Positions 63,502-64,000 of a stretch of 64,000 bases of DNA are shown piece by piece; within the stretch, counting starts at the first letter, position 1, and every line of letters begins with the position of its first letter. A program made the position numbers and the translations under genes. The DNA is taken from the NCBI GenBank assembly GCA_963752045.1, contig CAVVWN010000014.1:806001-870000 (forward strand). The letters are read 5' to 3'. The notes under the pieces are model-generated. The model searched no databases, was not told where the DNA came from, and saw nothing but the letters and a program-made list of their open reading frames with translations. The DNA is from DATKDF01 sp963752045. Lineage in GTDB: Bacteria > Acidobacteriota > Vicinamibacteria > Vicinamibacterales > SCN-69-37.

Positions 63502-64000
63502 CTACGGAATGTAGGCGTCGGCCATCTTACGCCACTCGGGCCAGTCGTGATTCGATCCGTGGCCCCAGACGTGCAGCGTGTGCGGCACGCCCTTGTCGCC
63601 GAGCAGCGCGGCCGCCTGTTCGGTGTCTTTGCGGCACATGTCGTGCTCGCCGGTCACGAGCAGCCACTTGTTCGCCCGGTACCGGTCGAGGAACCAGGGA
63701 TCGGCCAGATTGGGCAGAAAATGCGGAGGCGTGAGCAGGTAGGCGTCCTGGTCGTAGTAGCCGTCGAGGAAGCGGCCGATGTCGAACGCCCCGCCCATGG
63801 TGATGCACGATGTGAAGATGTCGGGGTGCCGGAGCGCCATCACGAACGCGTGGTAGGCGCCGAAACTGCAGCCGGTTACGCCCATGACGTCGCTCCCGCT
63901 GAGCTGTCGCACGAACGGCACCACGTCCGACAGCAGGCTGCGCTCCCAGGCCAGGTAACGGTCGAGCCGCGCGCGCGGGTGCCGATCGCGTCCGTAGAAC
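63502..64000 (-). CDS. Esterase of the alpha/beta-hydrolase fold, partial at window end
   Basis: The C-terminal 166 residues are visible; the frame stays open to the window edge. The nucleophile elbow is GCSFGAY (G-x-S-x-G), the acidic residue is probably in VTGEHDMC, and the histidine in GSNHDWPEW, as in the Esterase-D/feruloyl-esterase-like PF00756 group. No signal peptide can be judged because the start is missing. It is the first visible gene of the five-gene ligase operon. Its substrate may be an ester-linked precursor or product of that pathway. Confidence 0.75.
   Translation of the reverse strand, partial: FYGRDRHPRARLDRYLAWERSLLSDVVPFVRQLSGSDVMGVTGCSFGAYHAFVMALRHPDIFTSCITMGGAFDIGRFLDGYYDQDAYLLTPPHFLPNLADPWFLDRYRANKWLLVTGEHDMCRKDTEQAAALLGDKGVPHTLHVWGHGSNHDWPEWRKMADAYIP

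Overview
This is a GC-rich (about two-thirds GC by eye), densely coding chromosomal window with no plasmid, phage, rRNA or tRNA signature that I could see. Gene content points to an Acidobacteriota bacterium, probably near Vicinamibacteria. The supporting signs are two very large orphan MacB/FtsX-type permeases of the acidobacterial duplicated type, a VWFA protein of the acidobacterial type, a TonB-type barrel with an N-terminal carboxypeptidase-regulatory domain, many secreted beta-propeller, sulfatase and peptidase genes, and a succinylase lysine pathway. This placement is an inference from families, not from a marker gene.

Layout. 0-3.6 kb: end of an ABC-2-like permease, then a response regulator/histidine kinase pair. 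3.8-11 kb: a secreted protein, then a promoter, a structured leader with attenuator, and a lysine operon (asd, lysC, dapB, dapA, dapD, M20 deacylase). 11-21.5 kb: a TonB-type outer-membrane protein, a membrane GT39/TPR protein, a secreted M14 carboxypeptidase, a secreted adenosine-deaminase-like protein and a Vps62-like barrel protein. 21.6-34 kb: ada, an FAD oxidoreductase, two ADOP permeases flanking glnS, small proteins, a VWFA protein, PilZ and SEC-C proteins, bcp, and a 148-bp palindromic MITE-like element. 34-44.7 kb: GYD protein, PQQ propeller, NRAMP-related transporter, class-V aminotransferase, MobA-like and XdhC-like molybdoenzyme maturation genes, two tandem Tat-type HisC-like aminotransferases behind a near-consensus promoter, and a HupE/UreJ-like membrane protein. 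44.7-53.4 kb: DUF3303 protein, a DPP-IV-like peptidase, three NHL propeller proteins, an aldo/keto reductase, a monooxygenase-like protein and a membrane protein. 53.5-58 kb: three sulfatases. 58-64 kb: a DUF1801 protein, a nucleotidyltransferase, and a tightly packed minus-strand operon (esterase, ATP-grasp, GCS2-type ligase, M29-like metallopeptidase, ATP-grasp-like protein) that looks like an undescribed peptide or amide metabolite pathway.

A striking technical feature is that several genes, including the essential glnS (three breaks) and dapB, are split by single-base indels. The breaks I could place mostly lie in short G/C runs, and correcting each by one base restores a full-length family member. 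I therefore treat them as probable consensus errors and annotate the genes across the breaks.
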